Assembly: GCF_027270315.1 (NCBI RefSeq) | Contig: NZ_CP114413.1 | Location: 2,418,001-2,482,000 of the forward strand | From: Streptomyces cinnabarinus | GTDB lineage: Bacteria > Actinomycetota > Actinomycetes > Streptomycetales > Streptomycetaceae | Direction: 5' to 3' | DNA length: 64,000 nt | Translations under genes and position numbers: made by a program | Notes under the pieces: model-generated | Databases searched by the model: none | The model's input: the letters and a program-made list of their open reading frames with translations, nothing else | Told to the model about the DNA's origin: nothing | Part shown: piece by piece, positions 18,503-27,324 of the stretch | Layout of the letters: each line of letters starts with the position of its first letter | How positions within the stretch are numbered: the stretch's first letter is position 1

Positions 18503-19932
18503 CGGGGGGTGGTTCCTTCCACGAGGTGCAGCAGGGCGGCCAGGTCGTCGGGGCGGGTGTGGGGGTTGAGGAGGGTGACCTTCAGCCAGAGCCGGCCGTC
18601 GAGCCGGGCCCGGCCGAGGACGGCGCGGCCTTCGGTGAGGAGGGTTCGGCGTACGGCGGCGACGGTGTCGTCGGTGGCGGTGCCGGGGCGGAACAGGACC
18701 GTGCTGATGGTGGGGCGGTCGTGGAGCTCGAAGGCGGGGTGCCGCTCGACCAGGTCGGCGAACTCCGTGGCCCGTTCGCAGACTTGGTCGACGAGTCGGC
18801 CCATTCCGGTGCGGCCGAGGGTCTTGAGGGTGACCGCGGTCTTGAGGATGTCGGGGCGGCGGGTGGTGCGCAGGGAGCGGCCGAGGAGGTCGGGGAGTCC
18901 GGCCTCGGTGTCGTCGTCGGCGTTGAGGTAGTCAGCGTGGTGGTGCAGGGCGGTGAGGTCGTGGGGGTTCTTGACGACCAGGAGGCCCGCGGCCACCGGC
19001 TGCCAGCCGAGTTTGTGCAGGTCGAGGGTGATGGTGGCGGCGGCGTCCAGGCCGGTGAGCTTTGCGCGGTGGCGGTCGCTGAAGAGGAGGCCGCCGCCGT
19101 AGGCCGCGTCGATGTGGAGGCGGGCGTGGTGGCGGGCGCAGAGGGCGGCGATCTCTTGGAGCGGGTCGATGAGGCCGGCGTCGGTGGTGCCTGCGGTGGC
19201 CGCGACGAGGTAGGGGCCGGGGAGATGGGTGAGGGCCTCGTCCAGGGCGGTGGGGTCGAGGGTGCCGGCGTGGGCGGGGACGGCTACGGGGTCCGGCATG
19301 CCGAGCAGCCAGGCGGCTCTGGGCAGGGAGTGGTGGGCGTTGGCGCCGTGGATGAGGCGGGTGCCGGGGTGGGCTTGTCGGGCGAGGAGGAGGGCGAGTT
19401 GGTTGGACTCGGTGCCGCCGGTGGTGACCAGGGCGTCCGGTGGGGCCGGCGTGGGGGTGGGTGCGCTCGCCCGTGCTTGCGGGGTGCTGCCCGCGGCTTG
19501 AGCGGCGTCGGTGCTCGTGGGCAGGGTCAGCTCTGCCAGCGCCCTGGTCACCAGGGCTTCCAGTTCCGACGCCGCCGGTGCCTGGTCCCAGGAGTCCAGG
19601 GACGGGTTGAGGGCGCTGGCTGCCAAGTCGGCCGCTGTGGACACCGCGAGGGGTGGGCAGTGGAGGTGGGCCGCGCACAGGGGGTGGGCGGGGTCGGCGG
19701 CGCCCTCCGCGAACGCCCGCACCAGGGTGTGCAGGGCGTTCGCGTCGCCGTGCTCGGGCAGTACGTCGCCCACCGCCGCCCGGAGCCGTGCCGCCACCGC
19801 CTTTGGGCCTCCCGCGGGCAGCGGACCGCCGCGGGAGCGGGTGCCCTGGGTCAGGGCGTCCAGGACGGTGTCGAGCAGCGGTCCGAGGGCGTGCGGGCCT
19901 TCGGGGCCCGAGGCGAGAGGCGACGTGCTCAT
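18499..19932 (-). CDS. PLP-dependent group II amino-acid decarboxylase
   Basis: Decarboxylates an amino acid, most likely lysine, ornithine or diaminobutyrate given its neighbour. 477 residues with SGG-like TTGGTESNQLALLLAR at 170-185, HIDAAYGGG at 273 (the Asp that contacts the PLP ring nitrogen) and the Schiff-base lysine K307 in LDLHKLGW. A Thr/Pro/Ala-rich insertion at about 138-165 separates the N-terminal segment from the PLP domain. From memory it is clearly different from Streptomyces DesA. First gene of a two-gene unit; 86 bp separate it from pepN, and that gap holds a palindrome but no iron box. Confidence 0.88.
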   Translation of the reverse strand: MSTSPLASGPEGPHALGPLLDTVLDALTQGTRSRGGPLPAGGPKAVAARLRAAVGDVLPEHGDANALHTLVRAFAEGAADPAHPLCAAHLHCPPLAVSTAADLAASALNPSLDSWDQAPAASELEALVTRALAELTLPTSTDAAQAAGSTPQARASAPTPTPAPPDALVTTGGTESNQLALLLARQAHPGTRLIHGANAHHSLPRAAWLLGMPDPVAVPAHAGTLDPTALDEALTHLPGPYLVAATAGTTDAGLIDPLQEIAALCARHHARLHIDAAYGGGLLFSDRHRAKLTGLDAAATITLDLHKLGWQPVAAGLLVVKNPHDLTALHHHADYLNADDDTEAGLPDLLGRSLRTTRRPDILKTAVTLKTLGRTGMGRLVDQVCERATEFADLVERHPAFELHDRPTISTVLFRPGTATDDTVAAVRRTLLTEGRAVLGRARLDGRLWLKVTLLNPHTRPDDLAALLHLVEGTTPR

Positions 19933-19978
19933 GGCTTCCAGCTTGTACGCCGATGCGGCGTCGTGTCCGAAAAGCCCG

Positions 19979-19991
19979 GGGTTCGGAACCC
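19979..19991. promoter_or_regulatory. 13-bp palindrome upstream of the decarboxylase gene
   Basis: GGGTTCGGAACCC has 6-bp arms around one base, about 47 bp upstream of the decarboxylase start codon. It is positioned as a possible operator. It is not a DmdR1/IdeR iron box. Confidence 0.35.
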
Positions 19992-20018
19992 GAAAGAGGG
20001 TACGTCCCTAGATGTTTG

Positions 20019-22514
20019 TCAGCTCTCTCGCTTCTCCTGCCTCACCCGCAACGCCCTTCCCAGATCGTCCAGTTGGTCCACCAGCTTGCGGCGCAGTGCC
20101 GGGATCGGGTCGCTGTCGCTCAGGCATTCCTCGCCCAGGCGGAGCGTCTCGGGGTCCACGGCGTACACCGGGAACGCCCAGCGGCCGACCACGTCCGCGA
20201 TGGCGGGCCCCCGCCGGGCCGCGACGGCGACGGCGTCGGTGTAGAAGCGCGGCACGTACTGGGTTACGAGATCGGTCTGTTCGGGCTGCCAGAAGCCCTG
20301 GGCGGTGGCGGCGACGAGGTAGTTGGAGAGGTCGTCGCCGGCGAACATCGCGTCCCACGCACGGGCCTTGGACTCGGCGTCCGGCAGGGCCGCCCGGCAG
20401 CGGGCCGCGCCCTCCTGGCCGGTGGCGCTCGGGTCGCGCTCCAGCTCGGCGGCGATGGTTGCCTCGTCGGTCGCGCCGAGGACGGCGAGCCGGGACAGCA
20501 CGCGCCAGCGCAGCTCGGGGTCGAGTTCGGGGCCGCCCGGCACGGTGCCGTCGGCGAGCCAGGCGGCGATGGGCTCGGGGTGCGCGGCGACGTCGATGAA
20601 GTGGCGTACGGCGATCAGCCGCAGGCCGGGGTGGTCGCCGTCCTCGGTGCGGCGGATGAGGTCGCGGCACAGGGCGGCGAGGGTGGCGAGCGCGGCGGGG
20701 CGTTCCTCGGCGGTGAGGTACCGGCCGGCGATCTGGGCGGCGGCGAAGCTCAGGACGCCCTGGACCAGGGCCAGGTCCGTCTCGTGCGGAAGGTGGGCGC
20801 GGGCGGTCTCCAGGTAGACGGCGGCGGGGAGTTCGCCGTCCCGGACGGCGTCCCTGAGGGCGTTCCACACCACCGCGCGGGACAGCGGCTCGGGCAGTCC
20901 GGACAGGGCCGTACGGACGCCTTCGAAGGACTCGGGGTCGAAGCGGACCTTGGCGTAGGAGAGATCGCCGTCGTTGAGCAGGAGCAGGGTGGGGCGCTTG
21001 CCGATGGGCTGCGGCTCGGTCTGCGGGACGTCGAGGTCGACGCGCTCGCGCAGGACGAGGTGGCGGCCCTCGTCGGCGACGTCCAGGTCGTAGAGGCCGG
21101 CGGCGATGCGGTGCGGGCGGCTGCCGGTGCGCTCCACCTGGAGGGTGTAGGTGCCGTCCGTGCCGCGGGTCACGCTCGGGGTGAGGGTGTCGACGCCGGT
21201 GGTGCGCAGCCAGGCGTCGGCCCAGGCGTGCACGTCGCGGTCGGTGTGGGCGGCGAGGGAGTCGATGAAGTCGGCGAGGGTGGCGTTGGCGAACTTGTGC
21301 CGCTCGAAGTGGGTGTTGATGCCGGCGAGGAAGTCCTTCTCGCCGAGCCAGGCGACCAGTTGGCGCAGTGCGGAGGCGCCCTTGGCGTAGGAGATGCCGT
21401 CGAAGTTGAGGAGTGCGGAGGCGGTGTCGTCGACGGCCTCGGGGGCCACGGGGTGGGTGGAGGGGCGCTGGTCGGCGTCGTAGCCCCAGCCCTTGCGGAC
21501 GACTCCGAAGTCGGTCCAGGTGTCGGTGAAGCGGGTGGCCTCGGTGAGGGTCTGGTAGCCCATGTACTCGGCGAAGGACTCGTTCAGCCAGATGTCGTCC
21601 CACCAGCGCAGGGTGACGAGGTCGCCGAACCACATGTGGGCCATCTCGTGGGCGATGACCATGGCGCGGGTCTGCCGCTCGACGTCGGTGACGGCGGAGC
21701 GGTAGACGAAATCGTCGCGGAAGGTGACGAGGCCGGGGTTCTCCATGGCGCCGGCGTTGAACTCGGGGACGAACGCCTGGTCGTAGGAGTCGAAGGGATA
21801 GGGCTCGTCGAACTTCTCGTGGTACCGGTCGTAGCACTGCCGGGTGATCTCGAACAGTTCGTCGGCATCGGCGTCGAGGTGGGGGGCGAGGGAGCGGCGG
21901 CAGTGGAGGCCGAAGGGCAGTCCGCGGTGTTCGGTGGTGACGGAGTGCCAGGGTCCGGCGGCGACGGCGACGAGGTAGGTGGAGATCAGCGGGGTGGGCG
22001 CGGCCCGCCAGACGCCGTCGGTGTGTTCGGTGACGCTGTTGGCGAGGACGGTCCAGCCCTCGGGTGCCCGGACGGACAGCTCGAAGACGGACTTGAGGTC
22101 GGGCTGGTCGAAGGCGGCGAAGACGCGCTGGACGTCGTCCATGAACAGCTGGGTGTAGACGTAGGTCTCGCCGTCGGTGGGGTCGGTGAAGCGGTGCATG
22201 CCCTCGCCGGTGCGCGAGTAGCGCATGGTGGCCTCGACGCGCAGTTCGTGCTCGCCGGCGGTGAGGTTCTTCAGGGGCAGCCGGTTGCCGTCGAGGGTCT
22301 CCGGGTCCAGGGGCTGTCCGTCGAGGGTGACCGAGAGCAGTTCCGCGGGCTTGAGCTCGACGAAGGTGTCCGCAGCGGCGCGCGTGGTGAACCGGATCCC
22401 GGTCCGGGAGCCGAAGGTCTCGTCCCCGGTGGTCAGATCGAGTTCGATCGTGTAGCTGCGGACGTCGAGGAGTCGGGCACGGGTCTGCGCTTCGTCGCGC
22501 GTCAGTACGGACAT
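20019..22514 (-). CDS. pepN: aminopeptidase N
   Basis: Cytoplasmic M1-family zinc aminopeptidase that trims N-terminal residues from peptides. 831 residues, usual length. Exopeptidase motif GAMEN at about 255-259, zinc motif HEMAHMWFGD at about 289-298 with the distal ligand in WLNESFAEY, and the C-terminal ERAP1-like helical domain. The chosen ATG gives MSVLTRDEAQTRA; an ATG three codons earlier has a better-spaced AGG and cannot be excluded. Upstream is a receiver-only regulator on the same strand, 56 bp away. Confidence 0.95.
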   Translation of the reverse strand: MSVLTRDEAQTRARLLDVRSYTIELDLTTGDETFGSRTGIRFTTRAAADTFVELKPAELLSVTLDGQPLDPETLDGNRLPLKNLTAGEHELRVEATMRYSRTGEGMHRFTDPTDGETYVYTQLFMDDVQRVFAAFDQPDLKSVFELSVRAPEGWTVLANSVTEHTDGVWRAAPTPLISTYLVAVAAGPWHSVTTEHRGLPFGLHCRRSLAPHLDADADELFEITRQCYDRYHEKFDEPYPFDSYDQAFVPEFNAGAMENPGLVTFRDDFVYRSAVTDVERQTRAMVIAHEMAHMWFGDLVTLRWWDDIWLNESFAEYMGYQTLTEATRFTDTWTDFGVVRKGWGYDADQRPSTHPVAPEAVDDTASALLNFDGISYAKGASALRQLVAWLGEKDFLAGINTHFERHKFANATLADFIDSLAAHTDRDVHAWADAWLRTTGVDTLTPSVTRGTDGTYTLQVERTGSRPHRIAAGLYDLDVADEGRHLVLRERVDLDVPQTEPQPIGKRPTLLLLNDGDLSYAKVRFDPESFEGVRTALSGLPEPLSRAVVWNALRDAVRDGELPAAVYLETARAHLPHETDLALVQGVLSFAAAQIAGRYLTAEERPAALATLAALCRDLIRRTEDGDHPGLRLIAVRHFIDVAAHPEPIAAWLADGTVPGGPELDPELRWRVLSRLAVLGATDEATIAAELERDPSATGQEGAARCRAALPDAESKARAWDAMFAGDDLSNYLVAATAQGFWQPEQTDLVTQYVPRFYTDAVAVAARRGPAIADVVGRWAFPVYAVDPETLRLGEECLSDSDPIPALRRKLVDQLDDLGRALRVRQEKRES

Positions 22515-22570
22515 GCAGGACATGCTGCCTGATGGCACCGGCAAGGCACAGAGGCGGATGGGTACGCGGC

Positions 22571-23104
22571 CTATGTCCGGTCCTGCGCCGGGTGCGCGCC
22601 GGAGATGTCGCGCTGCGGCGGGACCCTGGCCTCGGGGTGGGACAGCACGGGTTCGCCGGTGTCGGCCTGGCCTTTGACGAGGGCGCGCAGTTCGCGGACC
22701 TCCTGTTCCAGGGCGCGGTGGCGGCGGTGGGCGTCATAGAGGAAGCGGACCTTGGTGCGGAGCGCCCAGGGGTCGATGGGTTTCATCACCAGGTCGGCGA
22801 CGCCGAGGCCGAAGGCGGCGGAGGTGAGTTCCTGGTCGGCGCCGAAGCCGGTCAGCAAGATGACCGGAATGTGCTGGGTCTGTTCCAGACGGCGCATGTA
22901 CCGGACCACGTCCAGACCGCTGACGCCGGGCATCCGCACATCGAGCAGCAGGAGTCCGATCTGCCCGCGCAGCACCTGTTTGAGCGCCTCGTCGCCGGTG
23001 GTGGCGCGGCTGATCTGGTGGCCCAGCGGGGCCAGGGCGCTCTCCAGCGCGTACAGCGTGTCCTTGTGGTCGTCGACGATGAGGATCTTCGCTTCCGGGG
23101 GCAT
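22571..23104 (-). CDS. receiver-only response regulator with a coiled-coil tail
   Basis: 177 residues. A CheY-like domain (about 5-120) with VDD at 9-11, phospho-acceptor Asp in LLLLDVRMPG, LLTGF and VMKPID at the expected positions. After it comes a helical segment rich in Arg/Glu with heptad-like spacing (HRRHRALEQEVRELRALVK) and a short unstructured tail. There is no DNA-binding or enzymatic output domain, so it may act by protein contact or phosphorelay. GGGAGG lies about 11 bases before the ATG. No histidine kinase is adjacent. Confidence 0.87.
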   Translation of the reverse strand: MPPEAKILIVDDHKDTLYALESALAPLGHQISRATTGDEALKQVLRGQIGLLLLDVRMPGVSGLDVVRYMRRLEQTQHIPVILLTGFGADQELTSAAFGLGVADLVMKPIDPWALRTKVRFLYDAHRRHRALEQEVRELRALVKGQADTGEPVLSHPEARVPPQRDISGAHPAQDRT

Positions 23105-23244
23105 GGCCCGACGTCCCTCCCGCATGGGACAACCAGCTGATGTCCGTGATGCTGACGGGCTGTGCCCGTCGGCTGACAAGGAGTGCACAGCGCAGCATGC
23201 CCCGTGCGGGCGGCTGTGTCACGCCCCGGGAGGGCCGGGGGGCG

Positions 23245-23595
23245 TCAGTTCGCCGTCGGCGCAGTGCCGCCCACGGCGTCCTCGGCGATGGACTCGTGGT
23301 GTCTGATCACCTCGGCGATGATGAAGTTGAGGAACTTCTCGGCGAAGGCCGGGTCGAGTTTGGCGTTCTCGGCGAGGGTGCGCAGCCGGGCGATCTGCCG
23401 GGCCTCGCGGGCCGGGTCGGCGGGCGGCAGCTGGTGGGCGGCCTTGAGGTGGCCGACCTGCTGGGTGGCCTTGAACCGCTCGGCGAGCATGTGGACGACG
23501 GCCGCGTCGATGTTGTCGATGCTGTCGCGCAGCCGCGCCAGCTCCGCGCGGACGGCGGGGTCGACTTCACCGGGTTCGGTGTTGCTGGTGGTCAT
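23245..23595 (-). CDS. chorismate mutase (AroQ type)
   Basis: Converts chorismate to prephenate for phenylalanine and tyrosine synthesis. 116 residues, all helical, with the AroQ arrangement: ELARLRDSIDNIDAAVVHML at the start, AERFKATQQVGHLKA with the active-site Arg/Lys region, then AREARQIARLRTLAENAKLD and FLNFIIAEVIRHHE. No signal peptide, so intracellular; a monofunctional enzyme, as in other actinobacteria. Twelve bases separate its start from the AraC gene stop, so it may be cotranscribed with it. Confidence 0.9.
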   Translation of the reverse strand: MTTSNTEPGEVDPAVRAELARLRDSIDNIDAAVVHMLAERFKATQQVGHLKAAHQLPPADPAREARQIARLRTLAENAKLDPAFAEKFLNFIIAEVIRHHESIAEDAVGGTAPTAN

Positions 23596-23606
23596 GGGCG
23601 AGAAGC

Positions 23607-24497
23607 CTACGATGCCGGGGGCCTGTCGATCATCGGCGGATCGTCCGGATCCGGTACCTGCTCGCTCCAGCCGCCGGGGACGGTGCGGCCCTGCTGGGCG
23701 CGGAAGCGGACGGGGGGCATGCCGACGCGGCGGGTGAACAGGCGGGAGAAATAGGCCGGATCGTCGTATCCGACGCGGCGGGCGACGGCGGCGACGGGCA
23801 GTTCGGTTGCGGCCAGGAGTTCCTTGGCGCGGCCGAGGCGGATGCCGAGCAGATAGTCCTTGGGGCCGCAGCCGGCGCCGCGGCGGACGGCGGTGCGCAG
23901 TTCGGCCGCGGTCATGCCGTGCCGGGCGGCGTGGTCGGCGACCGTCATCGGGGTGCAGGCGTCCCGGGCGAGGGCCCCCAGGACCTGGTCGCCGTCGGGG
24001 GCGAGGTCGGCGCGGGCGCGGCGCAGGGCGACCAGGAGTTCATGGACGGCGGCCGCGGTCTCGACCTCCAGCAGCGGGTTGTCGCGTCGGGCGGCCCGCG
24101 CGATGCGGGCGATCACCCCGCGCGGGGCGGCGGCGTCGGAGAGCGGCACGACGGGGCGGTCCGGTTCGATGTAGCCGAGTTCGGCGTACGTCGTGGCGAC
24201 GGGCCCGGTGAAGTCGACGAAGCCCTCGTCCCAGCCGGTGGCGGGGTCGGGGGCGTAGTGGTGCGGGACGCCGGGGGTGAGCCAGAGCAGGGCGGGCGCG
24301 GTGACGGTGGTACGGCGGCCGTCGGGGCCGCGGTACCAGCCGCCGCCGGCGCTGATGACGACGGCGACGTGGTGGTCGAGGGTGCGCGGGCCGACGGTGG
24401 GCAGGGCGCCGTGCTGAAGGCCGACGCCGAGGCAGACCAGGCCGAGGCGGTGGTGGGCGGGGCCGGGCGTGAAGAACCGCATCCAGGTGTGGTGCAT
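23607..24497 (-). CDS. AraC-family transcriptional regulator
   Basis: 296 residues: N-terminal cupin ligand-binding domain (LDHHVAVVISAGGGWYRGPD, LLWLTPGVPHHYAPD) and C-terminal double helix-turn-helix (from about residue 190; ATELPVAAVARRVGYDDPAY, then FSRLFTRRVGMPPVRFR). AGGAG stands five bases before the ATG. It is divergent from a GH35 beta-galactosidase with 86 bp between starts. The usual reading is that it senses a sugar and controls that gene and itself; this is inference from position. Confidence 0.9.
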   Translation of the reverse strand: MHHTWMRFFTPGPAHHRLGLVCLGVGLQHGALPTVGPRTLDHHVAVVISAGGGWYRGPDGRRTTVTAPALLWLTPGVPHHYAPDPATGWDEGFVDFTGPVATTYAELGYIEPDRPVVPLSDAAAPRGVIARIARAARRDNPLLEVETAAAVHELLVALRRARADLAPDGDQVLGALARDACTPMTVADHAARHGMTAAELRTAVRRGAGCGPKDYLLGIRLGRAKELLAATELPVAAVARRVGYDDPAYFSRLFTRRVGMPPVRFRAQQGRTVPGGWSEQVPDPDDPPMIDRPPAS

Positions 24498-24543
24498 CGG
24501 CGCTCCTGTCGCGGTCACTTCGGTCCAACCAGCGCCGATCTTT

Positions 24544-24553
24544 GTCCATGGAC
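24544..24553. promoter_or_regulatory. 10-bp palindrome between the AraC and beta-galactosidase genes
   Basis: GTCCATGGAC is a perfect palindrome in the 86-bp divergent region, a candidate operator for the AraC regulator or another repressor. AraC proteins often prefer direct repeats, so support is limited. Confidence 0.3.
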
Positions 24554-24583
24554 CCGGTCGCCGCCAGGGGTGAGGGTGGCGGC

Positions 24584-26320
24584 ATGAGCGAGTTCACCGT
24601 CGGGGACACGGATTTCCTGCTGGACGGGCGGCCGGTGCGGCTGCTGTCGGGCGCGCTGCACTACTTCCGGGTGCACGAGGCGCAGTGGGGGCACCGGCTC
24701 GCGATGCTGCGGGCGATGGGCCTCAACTGCGTGGAGACGTACGTGCCGTGGAACCTGCACGAGCCGCGGCCCGGCGAGTTCCGGGACGTGGCGGCGCTCG
24801 GCCGGTTCCTGGACGCGGCGCGGGAGGCGGGTCTGTGGGCGATCGTGCGGCCGGGCCCGTACATCTGTGCCGAGTGGGAGAACGGCGGGCTGCCGCACTG
24901 GGTGCCGGGGCACGCACGCACGCGTGACGAGCGTTTTCTGCGTCCCGTCCGCGCGTGGTTCCGCCGGCTGCTGCCCGAGGTGGTGTCCCGGCAGATCGAC
25001 CGCGGCGGCCCGGTGATCCTGGTCCAGGTCGAGAACGAGTACGGCAGCTACGGCTCGGACGCGCCCTATCTGGACGCGCTGGCGGGGCTGCTGCGCGCGG
25101 AGGGTGTGACGGTGCCGCTGTTCACCTCGGACGGCCCGGAGGACCACATGCTCAGCGGCGGTTCGGTGCCGGGGGCGTTGGCGACGGTGAACTTCGGCTC
25201 CCACGCGCGGGAGGCGTTCGGGACGCTGCGCCGGCACCGGCCGGACGGTCCGCTGATGTGCATGGAGTTCTGGTGCGGCTGGTTCGACCACTGGGGCGCC
25301 GAGCACGTCGTCCGGGATCCCGGGGACGCGGCGGCCGTGCTGCGGGAGATCCTGGAGTGCGGGGCCTCGGTCAATCTGTACATGGCGCACGGCGGCACCA
25401 GCTTCGCCGGCTGGGCGGGCGCCAACCGGGGCGGCGGCGCACTGCACGACGGGCCGCTGGAGCCCGATGTGACGTCCTACGACTACGACGCCCCGGTCGA
25501 CGAGGCCGGGCGCCCCACGCGGAAGTTCTGGGCCTTCCGCGAGGTGCTTGCCGAGTACGCCGGGGGCCCGCTCCCCGAGCCCCCTGCCCCGCCCGCCGCG
25601 CTGGGCGCCCCCGCCGAGGCCCGGGTGACCGCCTGGGCGCCGCTGGACGCGGTGCTCGAGGCGTGCGGCGGGGCGGAGGTGTCCGGGCCGGTGCCGCCGA
25701 CGTTCGAGGAGCTGGACGTCGACCGGGGCGTGGTGCGCTACGAGGTGACCGTGCCGGGGCCGCGGCAGCCGTATCCGCTGATCGCGCGCGGGCTGCGGGA
25801 CCTCGCGGTGGTGTCCGTCGACGGGGAGCGGGCCGGGGTGCTCACCGAGGCGGAGGAGCGGCTGAAGGAGGCGGTCGCCGGGCCCGCGCGCGTGGAGCTG
25901 TGGGTGGAGTCCCTGGGGCGGGTCAACTACGGGCCGCGCTGCGGGGAGGCCAAGGGGATCACCGGGGGGATCCTGCACGAGCGGCAGTATCTGCATGACG
26001 TACGCGCGCGTGGGCTGCGGCTCGACGCGCTGGACGAGGTGTCGGCGGTGCCGTTCCGGGAGCGGGACGGGGCGGGCGCGCCGGGCCTGTACCGGGGTTC
26101 GGTGACCGTCCGGGGCGCCGGGGACGCGCTGTTCGAACTGCCGGGCTGGACCCGGGGGTTCGTGTGGCTGAACGGCTTCAACCTCGGCCGGTACTGGTCG
26201 GCGGGGCCGCAGCGGGCGCTGTTCGTGCCGGGTCCGGTGCTGCGCGAGGGGGAGAACGAGGTGCGGGTGCTGGAGTTCGAGGAGGCGTCGACGCGGGCGC
26301 CGGTGCTGCGGCCGGTGTGA
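24584..26320 (+). CDS. beta-galactosidase, glycoside hydrolase family 35
   Basis: Hydrolyses terminal beta-galactosides. 578 residues. The TIM barrel occupies about 1-330 with signature RPGPYICAEWENGGLP (90-105), acid/base E152 in QVENEYGSYG and nucleophile E228 in MEFWCGWFDHWG. C-terminal beta domains include the jelly-roll segment GFVWLNGFNLGRYW, typical of GH35. No signal peptide is visible, so it is probably cytoplasmic and acts on imported oligosaccharide. Start chosen at ATG with GAGGGTGG upstream, giving MSEFTVGDTDFLLDG. A hairpin terminator lies just after the stop. Confidence 0.92.
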   Translation: MSEFTVGDTDFLLDGRPVRLLSGALHYFRVHEAQWGHRLAMLRAMGLNCVETYVPWNLHEPRPGEFRDVAALGRFLDAAREAGLWAIVRPGPYICAEWENGGLPHWVPGHARTRDERFLRPVRAWFRRLLPEVVSRQIDRGGPVILVQVENEYGSYGSDAPYLDALAGLLRAEGVTVPLFTSDGPEDHMLSGGSVPGALATVNFGSHAREAFGTLRRHRPDGPLMCMEFWCGWFDHWGAEHVVRDPGDAAAVLREILECGASVNLYMAHGGTSFAGWAGANRGGGALHDGPLEPDVTSYDYDAPVDEAGRPTRKFWAFREVLAEYAGGPLPEPPAPPAALGAPAEARVTAWAPLDAVLEACGGAEVSGPVPPTFEELDVDRGVVRYEVTVPGPRQPYPLIARGLRDLAVVSVDGERAGVLTEAEERLKEAVAGPARVELWVESLGRVNYGPRCGEAKGITGGILHERQYLHDVRARGLRLDALDEVSAVPFRERDGAGAPGLYRGSVTVRGAGDALFELPGWTRGFVWLNGFNLGRYWSAGPQRALFVPGPVLREGENEVRVLEFEEASTRAPVLRPV

Positions 26321-26323
26321 AGC

Positions 26324-26355
26324 GAGCCGCGGGCCGCCTCGGGGGCCCGCGGCTC
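26324..26355. terminator. terminator between beta-galactosidase and trypsin genes
   Basis: Perfect 12-bp stem GAGCCGCGGGCC / GGCCCGCGGCTC with an 8-base loop, between convergent genes; starts 3 bp after the beta-galactosidase stop and ends 6 bp before the trypsin stop codon. Confidence 0.88.
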
Positions 26356-26361
26356 ACCCGC

Positions 26362-27162
26362 CTACAGGGCCGAAGCGGCCCGGGCTATGTCGGCGGCGAA
26401 GGTGTTCACCTGGGTGTACACACCGGGCACGCCCGCGCGGGCGCAGCCGTCGCCCCAGCTGACGATGCCGACCTGGATCCACTTGCCCGCGTCGTCCTTG
26501 CGGAACATCGGACCGCCGGAGTCGCCCTGGCAGGTGTCCACGCTGCCGCGCGTCCAGCCGGCGCAGATCTCCTCCTTGGCGACCAGACGGTTGCCGTAGT
26601 GCCGCTTGCACACCCGGTCCGCGACGAACGGCACGGTGGCCTTGCGCATCTTGGTGGTGCCGGTGCCGGCACCCTCCTGGGTGTCGCCCCAGCCCGCGAT
26701 CGTGAACATGCCGCGGTTGTAGCGGTCGGTCGTGGCGAGCTTCAGCGTGGGCTTGTCGATCGGCTTGGCGAGCTTGATCAGCGCCCAGTCCTTGCCGGTG
26801 CCGTCGTAGCCCGGGGCCACCTTGACCTTGGTCGACTTGACCTTGATCGCGGAGGCGGAGTTGAGGTCGCTGACGCCGGCGGTGACGGTGATGCTCGTGT
26901 TGTTGCCGGAGCCGTCCATGCAGTGGGCGGCGGTCAGGACGACGTCCTTCTTGTAGAGCGCCCCGCCGCAGCCCATCGAGAGATGGACCATGAAGGGGAA
27001 CTCGTTCTGCGCCGCGGGCGTTCCTCCTACGACACGGGTGTCCGCGGCCTGGGCAGCGCTCACGGGCTGGAGAGAGGCCACGGCGAGAGCGACGGCACCG
27101 GCGGCCGCGGCCCGCTTGACCAGGGTCAGACCGCCGCTTCTCGTGGGCGAGTTATGGGTCAA
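26362..27162 (-). CDS. secreted trypsin-like serine protease (family S1)
   Basis: Extracellular trypsin. 266 residues starting at a TTG: the only nearby ATG is out of frame, and AAAGGA lies six bases before the TTG. A signal peptide with KRAAAAGAVALAVA is followed by a short propeptide and the mature N terminus VVGGTPAAQNEFPF after an Arg (about residue 43). Catalytic His in LTAAHC, Asp in DWALIKL, Ser in CQGDSGGP; the upstream Asp of RGSVDTCQGDSGG gives trypsin-like Arg/Lys specificity. Six cysteines can form the usual three disulfides. Close to the S. griseus trypsin family. Confidence 0.93.
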   Translation of the reverse strand: MTHNSPTRSGGLTLVKRAAAAGAVALAVASLQPVSAAQAADTRVVGGTPAAQNEFPFMVHLSMGCGGALYKKDVVLTAAHCMDGSGNNTSITVTAGVSDLNSASAIKVKSTKVKVAPGYDGTGKDWALIKLAKPIDKPTLKLATTDRYNRGMFTIAGWGDTQEGAGTGTTKMRKATVPFVADRVCKRHYGNRLVAKEEICAGWTRGSVDTCQGDSGGPMFRKDDAGKWIQVGIVSWGDGCARAGVPGVYTQVNTFAADIARAASAL

Positions 27163-27324
27163 CGCATGTCCTTTCGTGGGGGGTTGGGCGGCCCGCAGTA
27201 TGAAGATCGAGGAGGGGTTGTGGCAAGGACGGATCTCACGTACCGGGGAGGGAACCCGAGCGGGGAAATATCCCTCACATCCCCGTAGAGTGGAATCGGG
27301 TTCAGGCGTCTTGGGGGTTCGGAC

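Noticed and set aside
19933..20018. Iron box for the decarboxylase/N-hydroxylase unit
   Set aside because: No stretch comes near the TTAGGTTAGGCTAACCTAA consensus; only an unrelated 13-bp palindrome is there.
19653..22532. Open frame of about 959 codons on the plus strand opposite pepN
   Set aside because: Antisense shadow of aminopeptidase N with no domain and no ribosome-binding site.
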